Translations under genes and position numbers: made by a program
Notes under the pieces: model-generated
The model's database searches: none
What the model was told of the DNA's origin: nothing
What the model saw: only the letters and a program-made list of their open reading frames with translations
Part shown: positions 52,521 through 60,616 of the stretch, in pieces
Numbering within the stretch: the first letter of the stretch is position 1
How the letters are laid out: each line of letters begins with the position of its first letter
Virus record (IMG/VR): IMGVR_UViG_3300036828_000667
Coordinates: 1 to 64,000 of that record
DNA length: 64,000 nt
Direction: 5' to 3' (one strand)
Source: a virus

Positions 52521-52715
52521 ATGAAAAAAGGCCCATATCGCAGAAGAACCCTTGTCAGAAAATACAGGTTTCATCCCTATGAGAATTTTGAGTCAGGTAA
52601 GGGATGGAACCTTCCCCATAACAGAAAAAGGGTAAAGAAACATCATGGTCCAGCACTAAATAAACTAGGTCAATTAAGACGTTTTTGGATTACTGTTACA
52701 AGAACATACAGATGA
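52521..52715 (+). CDS. very basic small protein
   Basis: 64 aa from ATG 52521, 7 nt after GGAG; the upstream part of the frame overlaps the pentamer array. Arg/Lys-rich (RRTLVRKYRFHPYENF, HNRKRVKKHHGPAL), likely RNA or DNA binding. No family. Confidence 0.5.
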   Translation: MKKGPYRRRTLVRKYRFHPYENFESGKGWNLPHNRKRVKKHHGPALNKLGQLRRFWITVTRTYR

Positions 52716-53077
52716 AAGACCTTACCTATCTCGACAAATACAGAATGCCTATCCCTGAGGTCTGCCTTGTAGGAAGTGGTACAGTCGACCTAAAGTTCAA
52801 CGGAGCCTTTGCATTTGCCATAAAAGGTGTTAGTGTTGTGGTAATAGCAGGACGCGGTAAGGGATGGGATCACGTATCAGTCTCTTGTGAAAACAGAACT
52901 CCAACTTGGGAAGAAATGGAAACGGTCAAGAGGATGTTCTTCAAAGACGATGAAGTAGCCATGCAATTGCATGTAGCTGTTGAGGATCACATCAATATGC
53001 ACCCTTATTGTCTTCATTTATGGCGCAGTTACAATAAGCTTAGGCCAATTCCACTTCCACCAAAAGGATTCGTGTAA
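52712..53077 (+). CDS. DUF7694-like protein
   Basis: 121 aa from ATG 52712 (overlaps the previous stop). WDHVSVSCENRTPTWEEMET and MFFKDDEVAMQLHV with a final MHPYCLHLWR match the DUF7694 phage family. Function unknown. Confidence 0.7.
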   Translation: MKDLTYLDKYRMPIPEVCLVGSGTVDLKFNGAFAFAIKGVSVVVIAGRGKGWDHVSVSCENRTPTWEEMETVKRMFFKDDEVAMQLHVAVEDHINMHPYCLHLWRSYNKLRPIPLPPKGFV

Positions 53078-53331
53078 TGAAACGAGCAGATTTCGTTAGA
53101 GCCTACGCAAATCGTTCTGGACTATCAGATAAGTGGGCAAACATAGGGTTGATAGATAGACATGATGGCTGGGTATTTGTAGCTCTGCCTTGTGTATGTG
53201 GTGAAGATGGTTGTCAGGGATGGGCCATGCTCTCAGCTGAGCAAGTCTTACACCACTTACAATTCAATGCTCCTGATGGGCTACGTGAAGCCTATATGAA
53301 ATCTGTTGAAGACGAGGAAGCAAAGACATAG
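53077..53331 (+). CDS. small Cys-containing protein
   Basis: 84 aa; CVCGEDGCQGWAM near residues 39-51 is a conserved phage motif and could bind zinc. Start and stop overlap neighbours (TAATG). Role unknown. Confidence 0.6.
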   Translation: MKRADFVRAYANRSGLSDKWANIGLIDRHDGWVFVALPCVCGEDGCQGWAMLSAEQVLHHLQFNAPDGLREAYMKSVEDEEAKT

Positions 53332-53343
53332 GCATGAATTGAT

Positions 53344-53613
53344 ATGAAGTATAGGCATTACAAACTACCGCAAAGAGGATATAGACACGACTGGAATGAA
53401 GCCAGAAGAATTCACGTATTTCTTCTAAGATGTGAAGGATTGTCATATGGAGAAATTGCATTACGTCTTGGTGTAACCAGACAAGCAGCTAGAGAAATGT
53501 ATCGTAGAGCAGCCCATATGTTAATGTGGGCATGGCGACATATACTACAACCTCATACAATGATAGACCCAGAGTGTAGACTAGAGGCAGAGGAACATGA
53601 GAGCGACGAATAA
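53344..53613 (+). CDS. HTH protein (sigma region 4-like)
   Basis: 89 aa. RCEGLSYGEIALRLGVTRQA and REMYRRAAHMLMWAW fit a helix-turn-helix with a terminal amphipathic helix. DNA binding is likely. Overlaps the next gene by 17 nt. Confidence 0.6.
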   Translation: MKYRHYKLPQRGYRHDWNEARRIHVFLLRCEGLSYGEIALRLGVTRQAAREMYRRAAHMLMWAWRHILQPHTMIDPECRLEAEEHESDE

Positions 53614-53812
53614 CCGTGACTTCCACCCAGTACCGATTTTAGGTGGAGATCACTGTCCGAAGTGTGGTAACATCATGCAAAGGTACACTCATAACCCAAA
53701 GTGGAAGCCTCTCCCTGGCCGTGGCTTCTACAAACACTGGGATCGGTGCATAGACTGTCGGCGATATTACAATCCAGCTGATGCCTATGTTAAAGGAAGT
53801 AAAGATGAGTGA
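53597..53812 (+). CDS. zinc-ribbon protein
   Basis: 71 aa, CPKCG near residue 20 and CIDCRRYYNP near residue 51: a Cys4 ribbon typical of phage transcription accessory proteins. Overlaps neighbours on both sides. Confidence 0.6.
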   Translation: MRATNNRDFHPVPILGGDHCPKCGNIMQRYTHNPKWKPLPGRGFYKHWDRCIDCRRYYNPADAYVKGSKDE

Positions 53813-53993
53813 TGATTGTAAAAAGCGTCAACTTGCAATGCTCATGATTGATGAAATAGAAAAATCATTGGCACGTGGCACTAAACATTACAACAAGAGT
53901 GGGAAGTTGCTAAAGACACCTAAGGCTGTCTTAGAATGCTTACTTAAAGACGGAAGTGTTGAACTCAAGTATAGGAAAGAGAAGGATGAATAG
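53805..53993 (+). CDS. small basic protein
   Basis: 62 aa from ATG 53805, after AAGGAAG. MSDDCKKRQLAMLMIDEIE and a basic tail. The longer frame upstream overlaps the previous gene. No family recognised. Confidence 0.5.
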   Translation: MSDDCKKRQLAMLMIDEIEKSLARGTKHYNKSGKLLKTPKAVLECLLKDGSVELKYRKEKDE

Positions 53994-54198
53994 TGTAGTC
54001 AAATTACTGATAGAAATAGCTGGGGAGGTTGGAAGTGCTGTTGTGTTTGTAGCTGGTCTAAGAGCCTTAGCACTTTCTGTAGTTACAGAAGTAACCTCAA
54101 CTTCCCCAGAGGAACGTGGTAAGATAAATAATCTGATAATCAAAGCAATGGTGTTTATCGCAATTGCTTTTTCATTTCTCATACATACAAGACTATAG
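53986..54198 (+). CDS. small membrane protein
   Basis: 70 aa from ATG 53986. Two hydrophobic segments (GSAVVFVAGLRALALSVV and AMVFIAIAFSFLIH), so one or two membrane passes. Follows GAGAAGG. Confidence 0.55.
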   Translation: MNSVVKLLIEIAGEVGSAVVFVAGLRALALSVVTEVTSTSPEERGKINNLIIKAMVFIAIAFSFLIHTRL

Positions 54199-54206
54199 GA
54201 GTCGAA

Positions 54207-54587
54207 ATGAAGCTAGTTGGATGTGTGGTTCTCTTATCGGTAGTCTTCTCCCCAGTTGCCTATTCTGAATTTGTCCCTGGTAATGTGTTTATTGAAAGCT
54301 GTAACAACCCTAGTCCTGAACGTCAGGCAGCTTGTATAGGTTTTACGGCAGGGGTTACCGATAGCTATCTCAGGTCTGGTCAATTTTGCTTACCACCAAA
54401 TGTTACTCCAAAAGAGATTTCAGATTTCACGAAGTACTACATCAACAAAACTGTTTCAATCCGCAATCAATCAGCCCTCATGATGGTGCTGTATGCATTG
54501 AAATCACGGTGGCCGTGTGTTAATAGTGGACCACGGATGGTCTTCCAACTACCTCCCCAGTTCCAGTTTCAATTCCGTGGGTTCTAA
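54207..54587 (+). CDS. secreted Rap1a/Tai-like protein
   Basis: 126 aa. Signal peptide 1-19 (VGCVVLLSVVFSPVAYS). The mature domain carries the Rap1a/Tai-type pattern: C near residue 32, C-x-G-x-x-G near residues 43-47 (AACIGFTAGVTDSYL), C in RSGQFCLPPNVT and a final C after WPC. Rap1a/Tai proteins are T6SS amidase immunity proteins; the phage role could be to block a periplasmic toxin. The family match is by eye. Confidence 0.65.
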   Translation: MKLVGCVVLLSVVFSPVAYSEFVPGNVFIESCNNPSPERQAACIGFTAGVTDSYLRSGQFCLPPNVTPKEISDFTKYYINKTVSIRNQSALMMVLYALKSRWPCVNSGPRMVFQLPPQFQFQFRGF

Positions 54588-54599
54588 AGGAACAGTACG

Positions 54600-54863
54600 A
54601 TGATGACAAAAATCTACCTGATCGACCCGGGGGCATCAGACGGTTATCCTGGTCTTGTAAAAGAAATTGTCAGAGAGAACATCGAAGCGTTCGATATTGT
54701 CGAGTACACGAATTTATATGGAAAACATGGGTATTACGTGTTTGACGGCATGGTAAAAGATGATATCGTTTACAGACGGGTGATTCGCGTCGCTAGAATT
54801 GCAGAAAAGAAGGAACAAAAGAATGGCCAAGGCGGTCAGACGACCTCCGAAGGGACACCATGA
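54600..54863 (+). CDS. hypothetical small protein
   Basis: 87 aa (second ATG at 54603 possible). Beta-rich start (KIYLIDPGASDGYPGL), Gly-rich loop (LYGKHGYYVFDGM), basic and polar tail. No family. Overlaps the next gene. Confidence 0.45.
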   Translation: MMTKIYLIDPGASDGYPGLVKEIVRENIEAFDIVEYTNLYGKHGYYVFDGMVKDDIVYRRVIRVARIAEKKEQKNGQGGQTTSEGTP

Positions 54864-55062
54864 TGGCAGTGGAATAAAACTTGCTGTCAAATTTACACCG
54901 AAGCTTTTTAAAAGAATAAACGAACGGGCAACCAAACATAACAAAAACTTTTCAGAAATCGTGAATGAGACTTGTGAATGTGGTCTATTATGCTTGGAAG
55001 AATCGGAGCGGGACGAGCCTAATTATAAGACAGTGGTGAGCCAACATGAAGATCGGGCCTAG
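54823..55062 (+). CDS. ribbon-helix-helix-like protein
   Basis: 79 aa from ATG 54823 after AAGGAAC. Basic N-terminus, then IKLAVKFTPKLFKRINERAT and FSEIVNETCECG, a strand-helix-helix order like Arc/MetJ repressors. A DNA-binding regulator is inferred. Confidence 0.5.
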   Translation: MAKAVRRPPKGHHDGSGIKLAVKFTPKLFKRINERATKHNKNFSEIVNETCECGLLCLEESERDEPNYKTVVSQHEDRA

Positions 55063-55096
55063 GTTCTAAAGCTTCCTGGACAGCCTAGGTCTGACG

Positions 55097-55143
55097 GTGG
55101 AGGAGTACAGGACTATACCTTAGTGCCCCCAGTACTCCTCCAC
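55097..55143 (+). terminator. 12-bp hairpin in intergenic gap
   Basis: GTGGAGGAGTAC pairs with GTACTCCTCCAC (23-nt loop). A second short hairpin follows at 55153-55185. No U-tract. Possible terminator or processing signal. Confidence 0.4.
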
Positions 55144-55212
55144 TACACTATAAGGAATCCCATAGCAAATGACGAAGGGGGTTCCTAAACTGTAACACTA
55201 GGAGTAACTAAC

Positions 55213-55803
55213 ATGATGAAGCAAACCTCGTTGGCAAGGCATATAACCGTAGAGATTCCTAGTGAGAACTCAGCTGATGTTGACTTTCTTCATGAGCTAG
55301 AAGAAGCTCATGACCACGACAATTTGAAAGACGTAGGTGCTGGTGTCGAGAAAGCATTCAAGGACAGAGTTGAAAAAGAGTTCTCAGGACAAGACATTAC
55401 ACCAAAGACACGGGCGTCCATCACAGACTTCTGTATATATTTAATGTCGATTGCAAAATTTTACGGTTATGATCTTTTACTAGGTGGGTTTATTACTACT
55501 GTTCACGAAGACATGTTTTCTGTACGAACTCAACCTACCAAAGGGATTACGGCTCTCATAGAGTCAACGTTCACGTATTTTGACGATGAGGGAAACTATA
55601 AACTCACTGCCAATGGTTTCATGAGAAGGGATTGGGCAACTGCCCCAGACGATCCAGTCAGCCGACGTAATCAGATCCTGAGAGATAACAACGATATTTT
55701 TCCCGGATTGCAATACAGTAATGCCAACACCAATAAGCTCCATATTCATATAGAAATAACAGGACAGTTCCCGCTATTAATCCTCCCAGTTACCTACCAA
55801 TAA
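55213..55803 (+). CDS. hypothetical protein with repeated C-terminal domain
   Basis: 196 aa. N-terminal half is acidic and helical; the C-terminal ~85 residues (FTYFDDEGNYKLTANGFMRRDW... RNQILRDNN) are repeated in the next gene. No family. Role unknown. Confidence 0.5.
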   Translation: MMKQTSLARHITVEIPSENSADVDFLHELEEAHDHDNLKDVGAGVEKAFKDRVEKEFSGQDITPKTRASITDFCIYLMSIAKFYGYDLLLGGFITTVHEDMFSVRTQPTKGITALIESTFTYFDDEGNYKLTANGFMRRDWATAPDDPVSRRNQILRDNNDIFPGLQYSNANTNKLHIHIEITGQFPLLILPVTYQ

Positions 55804-55837
55804 ATTATAGGGGCTGGGAAGATGGGGGGATTATTGT

Positions 55838-56098
55838 ATGTCCAATGTAATCAACTTACCTATAATGGTAAGAGCGAGATTCTCTTATTTTAATACCAAA
55901 GGTATATTTCAATTATCAGCAGACGGTCATATGAGGCAAGATTGGGCTACTCACTCCAATCTGCCACGGCCTAGACGTACCCAAATCATCCAAGACAATA
56001 AAGGAATGCCAGGAATGCCTGGAAGGGCTTCCGCGTATTTCATACATATTGTCACACAGGATAAGAAACGAACTCTCGTACTTCCGGAGACACCTTGA
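55838..56098 (+). CDS. paralog of the previous C-terminal domain
   Basis: 86 aa, single domain: RFSYFNTKGIFQLSADGHMRQDW and RRTQIIQDNKG match the C-terminus of the 196-aa protein. A partial tandem duplication. Confidence 0.55.
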   Translation: MSNVINLPIMVRARFSYFNTKGIFQLSADGHMRQDWATHSNLPRPRRTQIIQDNKGMPGMPGRASAYFIHIVTQDKKRTLVLPETP

Positions 56099-56188
56099 AC
56101 AGGGAGGAAAATCAGAACTCAACATGAACAACAAGCAGAAAACCGTAATCACCTATAGATGAAATACTCTAAGGATCGGAGACAAACC

Positions 56189-56437
56189 ATGGATCACGCT
56201 GAACTTCTTGCTAACCTCAATACAGCACTAGACAACTTCGTGAACAGTAGTGATGGAACTAAGCAAGAACTGAAAGATGATCTCGAAGACTTTCGAGACG
56301 ATATAGACGGACGTATCATGGCCCTGGAAGAAGAAATCGAGGAGGAGCAAGGCGAAGATACAGATGAAGATGAAGGAGATGACGGTGAGGAAGCGCCGAT
56401 TGTAGAAACGGGAGAAATGGGAGAAGAGCCGAAGTAA
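56189..56437 (+). CDS. acidic small protein
   Basis: 82 aa from ATG 56189, after GGAGACAAACC. Helical start then a Glu/Asp run (EEEIEEEQGEDTDEDEGDD). Probably disordered; could mimic DNA. No family. Confidence 0.5.
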   Translation: MDHAELLANLNTALDNFVNSSDGTKQELKDDLEDFRDDIDGRIMALEEEIEEEQGEDTDEDEGDDGEEAPIVETGEMGEEPK

Positions 56438-56445
56438 TAGAGATT

Positions 56446-56483
56446 AAGTCATCCTCTGTTTTTGAAATGACAGAGGATGACTT
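56446..56483 (+). terminator. 13-bp hairpin directly before array
   Basis: AAGTCATCCTCTG and CAGAGGATGACTT form a perfect stem with a 12-nt loop. The next bases are GTGCG, so an array follows with no U-tract. Confidence 0.55.
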
Positions 56484-56543
56484 GTGCGGTTTGGTTAGGA
56501 ATGCAGTGGCTCGGCAGGGTTCGCTTCGGTTTGGTATGGTTCG
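56484..56543 (+). repeat. GNNNG pentamer array, 12 units
   Basis: GTGCG-GTTTG-GTTAG-GAATG and on, 12 units without a phase break; it starts at the hairpin. Confidence 0.9.
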
Positions 56544-56592
56544 AACATGCGGGACGTAGCAGAACTTGACCGTCTTGTCAAATGGGTGCAAA

Positions 56593-57183
56593 ATGTCCAA
56601 GAAGTTCTCAATATCAGTGGACCATAATGCATTAAGGCAATTTCCGTTTCTGGATCGACTCCAGAAACAACAATTCCCCATTTCAACCCTCAATGAAGTT
56701 ATGTACGTTCTTGAAAATAGACCTGAAGGATTCAAAATCGAGTTGGTTTATAGTGTATTGAAAGTGTCGTTAATTAACGTCAATAGAGACACCAATGACG
56801 ACTACTTGGGATTGCCGAAGATTGAAGGTCAGTTGAAAGACCTGTGTGATGTGATCAGAGAGACCACGTCATATGGAACACGTGGGGGAGTCGACCCAAG
56901 GACACAAATATATTATAGTAGGAAGTCGTCTATTCTACAGGGTAGTAACCTTAGTGATGATGCTCTGATAGCTCCTAATTATGTTTCTAATAGAGGTTTG
57001 AGAAAACGCCATCCTCTTGATCTTGTGTCCACAGAAGAGGTCGTTAAAAGAAGGGAACTTGCTAACCGACACTGGCAAGAACAGAAAAAAGAGCAACGAA
57101 GAAAACAACAGTCCAGTATCAACTCAAAAATCCGGAATGCTCAGGACTTTTTGACAAGAAGCAATTTTGACAAGAAGCAATAA
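56593..57183 (+). CDS. hypothetical protein
   Basis: 196 aa from ATG 56593 (the upstream 9 codons lie between array and start). Beta/alpha mix with an extended basic C-terminus (QEQKKEQRRKQQSSINSKIR). No family recognised. Flanked by arrays on both sides. Confidence 0.5.
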   Translation: MSKKFSISVDHNALRQFPFLDRLQKQQFPISTLNEVMYVLENRPEGFKIELVYSVLKVSLINVNRDTNDDYLGLPKIEGQLKDLCDVIRETTSYGTRGGVDPRTQIYYSRKSSILQGSNLSDDALIAPNYVSNRGLRKRHPLDLVSTEEVVKRRELANRHWQEQKKEQRRKQQSSINSKIRNAQDFLTRSNFDKKQ

Positions 57184-57202
57184 TAATGTTAACCTTCTTC
57201 GG

Positions 57203-57262
57203 CGAACCGGTCCAATCCGAACCGACCCTATCCCTACCGGACCCTTGCACAGCATACCGCAC
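57203..57262 (-). repeat. GNNNG pentamer array, 12 units
   Basis: Minus strand from 57262: GTGCG-GTATG-CTGTG-CAAGG and on, 12 units. Here the G-rich strand is opposite to both flanking genes, and a hairpin lies on the array's conserved side. Confidence 0.85.
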
Positions 57263-57266
57263 ATCT

Positions 57267-57299
57267 ACCCCTCAGGCTGTATTACACAGCCTGAGGGGT
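57267..57299 (+). terminator. 13-bp hairpin upstream of 198-aa gene
   Basis: ACCCCTCAGGCTG pairs with CAGCCTGAGGGGT (7-nt loop). On the plus strand it is followed by a T-rich TTATTATTATT; read on the minus strand it runs into the array. Could act as a terminator for the upstream gene. Confidence 0.5.
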
Positions 57300-57321
57300 T
57301 ATTATTATTAGGAGGTTAGAG

Positions 57322-57918
57322 ATGGTGACCAAAGAAATGGTAGATGAGTTCTGTAAGCATCTGATTGATGAAGGAAAGATCGTAGAAGCTGGGTGGCTAG
57401 GCTTTAAAATCATGGTGCTTGAACCTGTTGATCTCTCGGAGAATCAAGTCGAAGATATGAAAATGGCATTCTTTGGTGGTGCTTATCATCTGTTCACGTC
57501 GATGACAAGGATGTTAGACCCTGGCAAAGAGCCGTCAGACAATGACATAAAGCGTATAGATCAAATCAATACAGAGCTTGAAGCATTCGTAGGAGTGTTT
57601 GAAGAAGAGCTAAGGAAACGTCAACAGAAACCACCTATATCAGAAGATCCAGCACCAACTCTAGGTGATGCGCCTATCGAACAAGAGTATCGTAGTAAAA
57701 TGCAAGCTGTTGCCATGACCTTAGATAAATTCTTCAATGGCGAGCTTGAAGGAAACGACAGACACACCGGATTTGTCCTACTAGTATTCCCCTTTGAAGA
57801 AAGGGAAGGACGGTGTAACTTCATTTCAAATGGTGCTGATCGAGAGGATGTAGTCACACTTTTCAAAGAAATGATCCAAAAATTTTCTGGCCAACCAGAT
57901 ATAGTTGGACATGCTTAA
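57322..57918 (+). CDS. conserved phage protein
   Basis: 198 aa. EAGWLGFKIMVLE, MKMAFFGGAYHLFTSM and LDPGKEPSDNDIK, then a C-terminal half with GFVLLVFPFEEREGRCNFIS and DVVTLFKEMIQKFSGQP: both are common phage segments. Function unknown. Confidence 0.65.
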   Translation: MVTKEMVDEFCKHLIDEGKIVEAGWLGFKIMVLEPVDLSENQVEDMKMAFFGGAYHLFTSMTRMLDPGKEPSDNDIKRIDQINTELEAFVGVFEEELRKRQQKPPISEDPAPTLGDAPIEQEYRSKMQAVAMTLDKFFNGELEGNDRHTGFVLLVFPFEEREGRCNFISNGADREDVVTLFKEMIQKFSGQPDIVGHA

Positions 57919-57929
57919 GGAGGTTAACA

Positions 57930-58568
57930 ATGACCAAAAAGGGACCGCCTAACGTTTTTTGTCTACTATGCAATGAAGGATTTGGAAACAATGTTCATCT
58001 AGGTCGTCACGTACTGCAAATGCATGGAATTAACTTTGCCGATTATGATTGGTACAAAGTACAGAATAACATCGAACCACCTTGCTGTGCCAATTGTCAA
58101 GGTCCAGCAAAGATACACTCAGGTCGATATATAAAATTTTGCAGCACTGAGTGTAGTAGCGCCGGCCATATGATTTCTGACGAAGCTAGAGAAAGAGTTG
58201 CGAAGAGTGCGAAGCTAGTAGGTCTAGCAAATCGTACACATGGCGAAAGTAGTAAAGATAATCTGACACCTGAATATAGAGCGTATCACAGTATGCTCTC
58301 ACGATGCTTGAACTCAGCTGACGCACGCTATCCTAATTATGGCGGGAGAGGCATCAAAATCTGTGACCGTTGGCTTGGTGAAAATGGCTTCCGCCATTTT
58401 CTTGAAGATATGGGACGTAGACCGTCTAGCGACTTATCTCTTGATCGCTATCCCAACAATAATGGAAATTATGAGCCAAACAACTGCCGTTGGGCAACAC
58501 GTAGCCAGCAACAGCGTAATAAGAGTCGTGTAAAATCACTAGACAATCCTCCCGATATACTACCATGA
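57930..58568 (+). CDS. zinc-finger HNH-like homing endonuclease
   Basis: 212 aa. C2H2-type finger (FCLLCNEGF ... HVLQMHG) and a Cys-rich block (CCANCQGPAKIHSGRYIKFC) in the first ~70 residues; the C-terminus has YGGRGIKICDRW, LDRYPNNNGNYE and NCRWAT as in the gene at 133-774. Probably a selfish endonuclease inserted between early genes. Confidence 0.7.
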   Translation: MTKKGPPNVFCLLCNEGFGNNVHLGRHVLQMHGINFADYDWYKVQNNIEPPCCANCQGPAKIHSGRYIKFCSTECSSAGHMISDEARERVAKSAKLVGLANRTHGESSKDNLTPEYRAYHSMLSRCLNSADARYPNYGGRGIKICDRWLGENGFRHFLEDMGRRPSSDLSLDRYPNNNGNYEPNNCRWATRSQQQRNKSRVKSLDNPPDILP

Positions 58569-59140
58569 AATCAAAAACAATAAAACTTATCAGGAACCGT
58601 AACGTCCCCTTACCTGGGGACGTATATATTAAGAGGCTTGCTGTGTATCGTGTCGTCATGTACGATGAGACTAACGATACTACACTATTCGCTACCACTA
58701 ACGATATCATTACTATCTATGGTCAAATACCACGGTTGGAGATAAGAAAAAACGACTTTTACCCTTGTCCCTACCAGCTACTAGGTCCTGCCATTCAGGT
58801 ATTCGAACTAGATGAAAAATACAGTGAAAAGAGTCTAGTAAACCTACAAGACTATCGCTTACAGCATGTCAAAACATATGAGAGGATCGGCCTACCTGAA
58901 TTGTTTGAAGACATTGAAGACGCAAGGACTAGAGTTTACACAGTGCCAGACGAGCAAGGAGAACAATTTCCTGGACTGAAAGGAAAGTCGTTCCAGGTAT
59001 TGGTACCTTTCATGTGCATCTCAAAAGGGACATATAAAGAACGTTATCAGACACTTGACTTGCCAGCTGATAAGGGGTATTTCAAAGCAATGAGATATAC
59101 GGCATGGCCAATCTTCTACGTCCCCAGTAGATTTGAATAA
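58565..59140 (+). CDS. hypothetical protein
   Basis: 191 aa, alpha/beta with several aromatic residues (RLAVYRVVMYDETND, RYTAWPIFYVPSRFE). Start overlaps the previous stop by 4 nt. No family recognised. Confidence 0.45.
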   Translation: MKSKTIKLIRNRNVPLPGDVYIKRLAVYRVVMYDETNDTTLFATTNDIITIYGQIPRLEIRKNDFYPCPYQLLGPAIQVFELDEKYSEKSLVNLQDYRLQHVKTYERIGLPELFEDIEDARTRVYTVPDEQGEQFPGLKGKSFQVLVPFMCISKGTYKERYQTLDLPADKGYFKAMRYTAWPIFYVPSRFE

Positions 59141-59215
59141 TCACTTGCGTCGTACCATCAGAGATGATAGGGAGCCAATCATGACATTCCTGGTGACGTG
59201 ATATGAGGTAATTAT

Positions 59216-59422
59216 ATGAGACGGTCAGATGATTTGCTGATACTTTTAATTCGAGAACACCATATACAACTATCACCAAGAACTGTGAAATCACTACTAA
59301 CTAGCATAGGTCTCTTGTCCAACAACAAATATCTAAGTGCAACTCAGGTGAAAAAGTTCAGAAAACCACGGATAAGTTCTAGTTCTAAAAAAGTAGCAGT
59401 AAAAAGAGGGAAAGTAACATGA
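59216..59422 (+). CDS. small basic protein
   Basis: 68 aa, basic C-terminus (VKKFRKPRISSSSKKVAVKR). Helical N-terminus. No family. Overlaps the next start. Confidence 0.45.
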   Translation: MRRSDDLLILLIREHHIQLSPRTVKSLLTSIGLLSNNKYLSATQVKKFRKPRISSSSKKVAVKRGKVT

Positions 59423-59661
59423 CGAAGCATGTAATGAATATTCTAGATCAAACTGGCCACACTACTATCGGATGGGATGCAGGCAACGAACAGGAAATAG
59501 CTATTGCTAAAGAAGCTTTCGATAGTGCTATAAAGAAAGGATACCATGCGTTTCACGTTATTGAAGAAAAGGGTGGAGAGACTAGACGTGGAGAACGTAT
59601 GACAAGATTTGATTCTGACGCAGAACGGATGATCCTGATGCCGCAATTACAAGGAGGTTGA
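59419..59661 (+). CDS. small conserved phage protein
   Basis: 80 aa. ILDQTGHTTIGWD, AFDSAIKKGYHAFHVIEE and FDSDAERMILMP follow a small phage family pattern. Role unknown. Confidence 0.6.
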   Translation: MTKHVMNILDQTGHTTIGWDAGNEQEIAIAKEAFDSAIKKGYHAFHVIEEKGGETRRGERMTRFDSDAERMILMPQLQGG

Positions 59662-59662
59662 T

Positions 59663-60346
59663 ATGATATTTGCCGCCTATCAACGATCTATAGGCATCTC
59701 CACACCTCTCCCACAGTCTGTAATTTTTACAATGGCCGACTCTATGACAAATACCTGTAGCTCAACCTATCCAACCTATCCAGTCTGGCATAATAACATA
59801 ATAGTTTTTAACGACAGTACTCGTACATATAGTGTATATAACCCCACCACCTGTACCAACAACACGGTTGCAAGCACCTGTTTTCCTATTATACTCCAAT
59901 GGCCAGATTGGCATGATCACATTTCTATGCCAAACATTATCCAAGAAAGGATGGAGGCAGAGAACGCTAGGCTAGAACTCCAAAGACAAGCTATTGCGGA
60001 AGCTAATAGAATTGAAATGGAGAGAGCTAAGGAAAGAAGACTTAGCTCTGAGAAGGCCAAGCAGTTACTTCTAGAACACCTAACGTCTGAACAACGTGAA
60101 ACAGTTGAGAAGAATGGATGGTTTGTTATCGAAGGTGGTCGATCGAAGAAACGTTACCGGATAAGATCCAGTGGTGTTACTGGTAATGTTGAGGAGATGG
60201 ATGGAGAAAGAGTCATAGCCAAATATTGTTGTCACATATCACATAGTTATCCACGCTCGGACCATCATCTCACCCAAAAGCTCATGCTAGAATGGGATGA
60301 AGAAACCTTCTTACGACTAGCTAATAAAACTGCGATAGGCTCATAG
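59663..60346 (+). CDS. conserved phage protein
   Basis: 227 aa. Thr/Asn/Pro-rich first part; coiled charged middle (ERMEAENARLELQRQAIAEA); C-terminal domain from AKQLLLEHLTSEQRETVEKN, with YCCHISHSY and WDEETFLRLANKT, is widely conserved in phages. Function unknown. Confidence 0.65.
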   Translation: MIFAAYQRSIGISTPLPQSVIFTMADSMTNTCSSTYPTYPVWHNNIIVFNDSTRTYSVYNPTTCTNNTVASTCFPIILQWPDWHDHISMPNIIQERMEAENARLELQRQAIAEANRIEMERAKERRLSSEKAKQLLLEHLTSEQRETVEKNGWFVIEGGRSKKRYRIRSSGVTGNVEEMDGERVIAKYCCHISHSYPRSDHHLTQKLMLEWDEETFLRLANKTAIGS

Positions 60347-60574
60347 TCTCTCAAATGACAACCAGCAACCTGTACGGTTATGCTCGGCCTTGGTGGAGAC
60401 AAGCAAGCGTAGCCTTTGATCTTTGACCAGTTCAAGAAACTCCTCGCAGTGTGGTAGTCGCAAAAACTCATTGGTTGCTTCAGTAAGATCGTCTAGGGGA
60501 ACGAATGAATCCTGCCAGTGCGCACCAATGAGCAATGTGATCTGGACTGTCAGTTCGTCTTTTTGGGTAGTCAT
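60341..60574 (-). CDS. hypothetical minus-strand protein
   Basis: 77 aa from ATG 60574 after GGCGAGAGC; convergent with the 227-aa gene and divergent from the 94-aa gene at 60617. Alpha/beta (VPLDDLTEATNEFLRL). No family. Confidence 0.45.
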   Translation of the reverse strand: MTTQKDELTVQITLLIGAHWQDSFVPLDDLTEATNEFLRLPHCEEFLELVKDQRLRLLVSTKAEHNRTGCWLSFERL

Positions 60575-60616
60575 GTGCTCTCGCCTGTAATAAGGTGTGT
60601 AAAAAGGAATGTAACA

